Of a DNA stretch of 5,990 nt, positions 5,138-5,990 are shown in pieces (positions within the stretch are counted from its first letter, which is position 1; the number at the start of each line of letters is the position of its first letter). The stretch is from Planctomycetia bacterium. GTDB lineage: Bacteria; Planctomycetota; UBA1135; GCA-002686595. The translations under genes were made by a program, and so were the position numbers. The stretch lies in assembly GCA_005778045.1 (NCBI GenBank), contig SXKQ01000222.1, positions 1 through 5,990 of the forward strand, written 5' to 3'. The notes under the pieces are model-generated. The model was not told where the DNA came from, searched no databases, and saw only the letters and a list, made by a program, of their open reading frames with translations.

Positions 5138-5990
5138 AGTGGGCGCCTTGGCGCTCGAGCCAGCGCTCGGCGTCGATCGCCGCCATGCAGCCCATGCCAG
5201 CGGCGGTGACGGCCTGACGATAGGTCTTGTCGGCGACGTCGCCCGCGGCGAACACGCCCTCGACCGAGGTGTACGTGCCCGAGTGCACCTTCAGGTAGCC
5301 CGTCTCGTCAGCGTCGAGCACGCCCTCGAAGAGCTCCGTGTTGGGCTTGTGGCCGATGGCCACGAACACGCCGTCGGTCTTCTCCACCGAGAGCGCGCCC
5401 GTGCGTGTGTCCTTGACTCGCACCGAGTCGACCTTGCCCTTCTCGTTGGCGAGGATCTCCACGATCTCCTTGTTCAGGAGCCACGCGATCTTGGGGTTCG
5501 CCTTGGCGCGGTCGAACATGATCTTCGAGGCGCGGAACTCCTCGCGCCGGTGCACCACCGTCACCTTCGCGCACATGCGCGTCAGGTAGTTGGCTTCCTC
5601 CATGGCGGTATCGCCGCCGCCGACGATCAGCACATCCTTGCCCTTGAAGAACGACCCATCGCAGGTCGCGCAGGCCGAGACGCCGTGCCCCATGCGCCGC
5701 GTCTCGCTCTCGATGCCGAGCCGCTTCGCGCTCGCGCCGGTGCAGATGATCACGGACTTGGCCTGATACTCGTTGAAGTCGGTCCAGAGCGTGAACGGCC
5801 GCTTGGAGAAATCGACCTTCACGACCTGCTCGAACACGATCTCCGTGCCGAAGCGCGCCGCCTGCTCCTTGAACTCCTCCATCAACTTCGGGCCTTCGTC
5901 GCCCTGAGGAGAACCGGGCTAGTTCTCGACGTCGGTGGGGAGAGTGTGCTGGCCACCCGGCTGCATGCCCTCGAAGAGCAGGGGCTTCAA
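5136..5990 (-). CDS. trxB: Thioredoxin reductase (NADPH, FAD), N-terminus outside window, with an internal TAG
   Basis: TrxB passes electrons from NADPH through FAD and a cysteine pair to thioredoxin in the cytoplasm. About 284 codons are visible; roughly the first 30 residues, including the first FAD dinucleotide motif, lie beyond the right edge. In order one sees LKPLLFEGMQPGGQ, T-D-V-E-N, then P-G...G-P-K-L-M-E-E-F, the redox centre C-A-T-C-D-G (cysteine codons at 5670-5672 and 5661-5663), G-G-G-D-T-A-M-E-E-A for NADPH binding, H-R-R-E-E-F-R-A-S whose arginines normally hold the NADPH 2'-phosphate, I-G-H-K-P-N-T, and the C-terminal FAD motif A-A-G-D-V-A-D with Y-R-Q-A-V-T-A-A-G-M-G-C. An in-frame TAG at 5919-5921 replaces the aromatic residue of VEN-(W/Y/F)-PG. 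If taken literally, only a start at ATG 5885 would remain, which would lose the FAD-binding N-terminus and be inactive. Near the lesion a few residues are also atypical (GGQHTLPT, PGSPQGDEG), which suggests poor sequence quality at this end. It is followed by the SDR gene in one operon. Confidence 0.93.
5919..5921 (-). other. In-frame TAG inside trxB
   Basis: The reading is T-D-V-E-N-stop-P-G with the same frame intact on both sides. Known TrxB proteins have W, Y or F here, so a single base change from TGG or TAC/TAT gives this TAG. It is 69 nt from the window edge. Confidence 0.85.

Noticed and set aside
1..5990. CRISPR array, tRNA/rRNA, insertion sequence, defence or toxin-antitoxin system
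   Set aside because: No regularly spaced repeats, cloverleaf-type sequences, transposase motifs or terminal inverted repeats were seen on either strand.

Overview
This is GC-rich bacterial DNA, most likely from a member of the Planctomycetota or a close relative. The main lineage clue is the gene on the + strand between about 2.8 and 4.2 kb. It encodes a secreted, cysteine-rich protein with a D-x-N-x-N-G-I-P-D calcium-binding-type motif and a C-terminal module (CVKAPTQR, AQ-WYRDP) that I associate with that phylum. The assignment comes from recalled family resemblance, not from a search.

Layout: the window opens with the last 83 codons of rho (transcription termination factor) on the + strand. 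After a 22-nt gap with a clear Shine-Dalgarno follows a 786-residue GTG-started protein. It has an N-terminal membrane or signal segment and about eight carboxypeptidase-regulatory-like (Ig-type beta-sandwich) repeats, and is probably co-transcribed with rho. A 194-nt spacer with several small hairpins leads to the secreted planctomycete-type protein. As read here that gene is broken by one in-frame TAA and two frameshifts, yet all its pieces lie in order and together make one convincing protein of about 457 residues. It ends at 4204 facing a minus-strand operon; the 146-nt convergent spacer holds three consecutive perfect inverted repeats and probably a terminator.

The minus-strand operon is trxB (thioredoxin reductase, upstream, running off the right edge) followed after 11 nt by a classical short-chain dehydrogenase/reductase. 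The SDR Shine-Dalgarno overlaps the trxB stop codon. trxB also has an in-frame TAG, replacing the normally aromatic residue of the VEN-(W/Y/F)-PG motif.

The most notable result is therefore not a new system. It is four apparent coding lesions within about 2.9 kb, in two otherwise well-preserved genes, flanked by clean genes. Sequencing or assembly error is the simplest explanation; real pseudogenisation is the alternative. Stop-codon reassignment is unlikely because TAG also ends rho, the repeat protein and trxB. I found no CRISPR array, tRNA, rRNA, insertion sequence, toxin-antitoxin or defence system.
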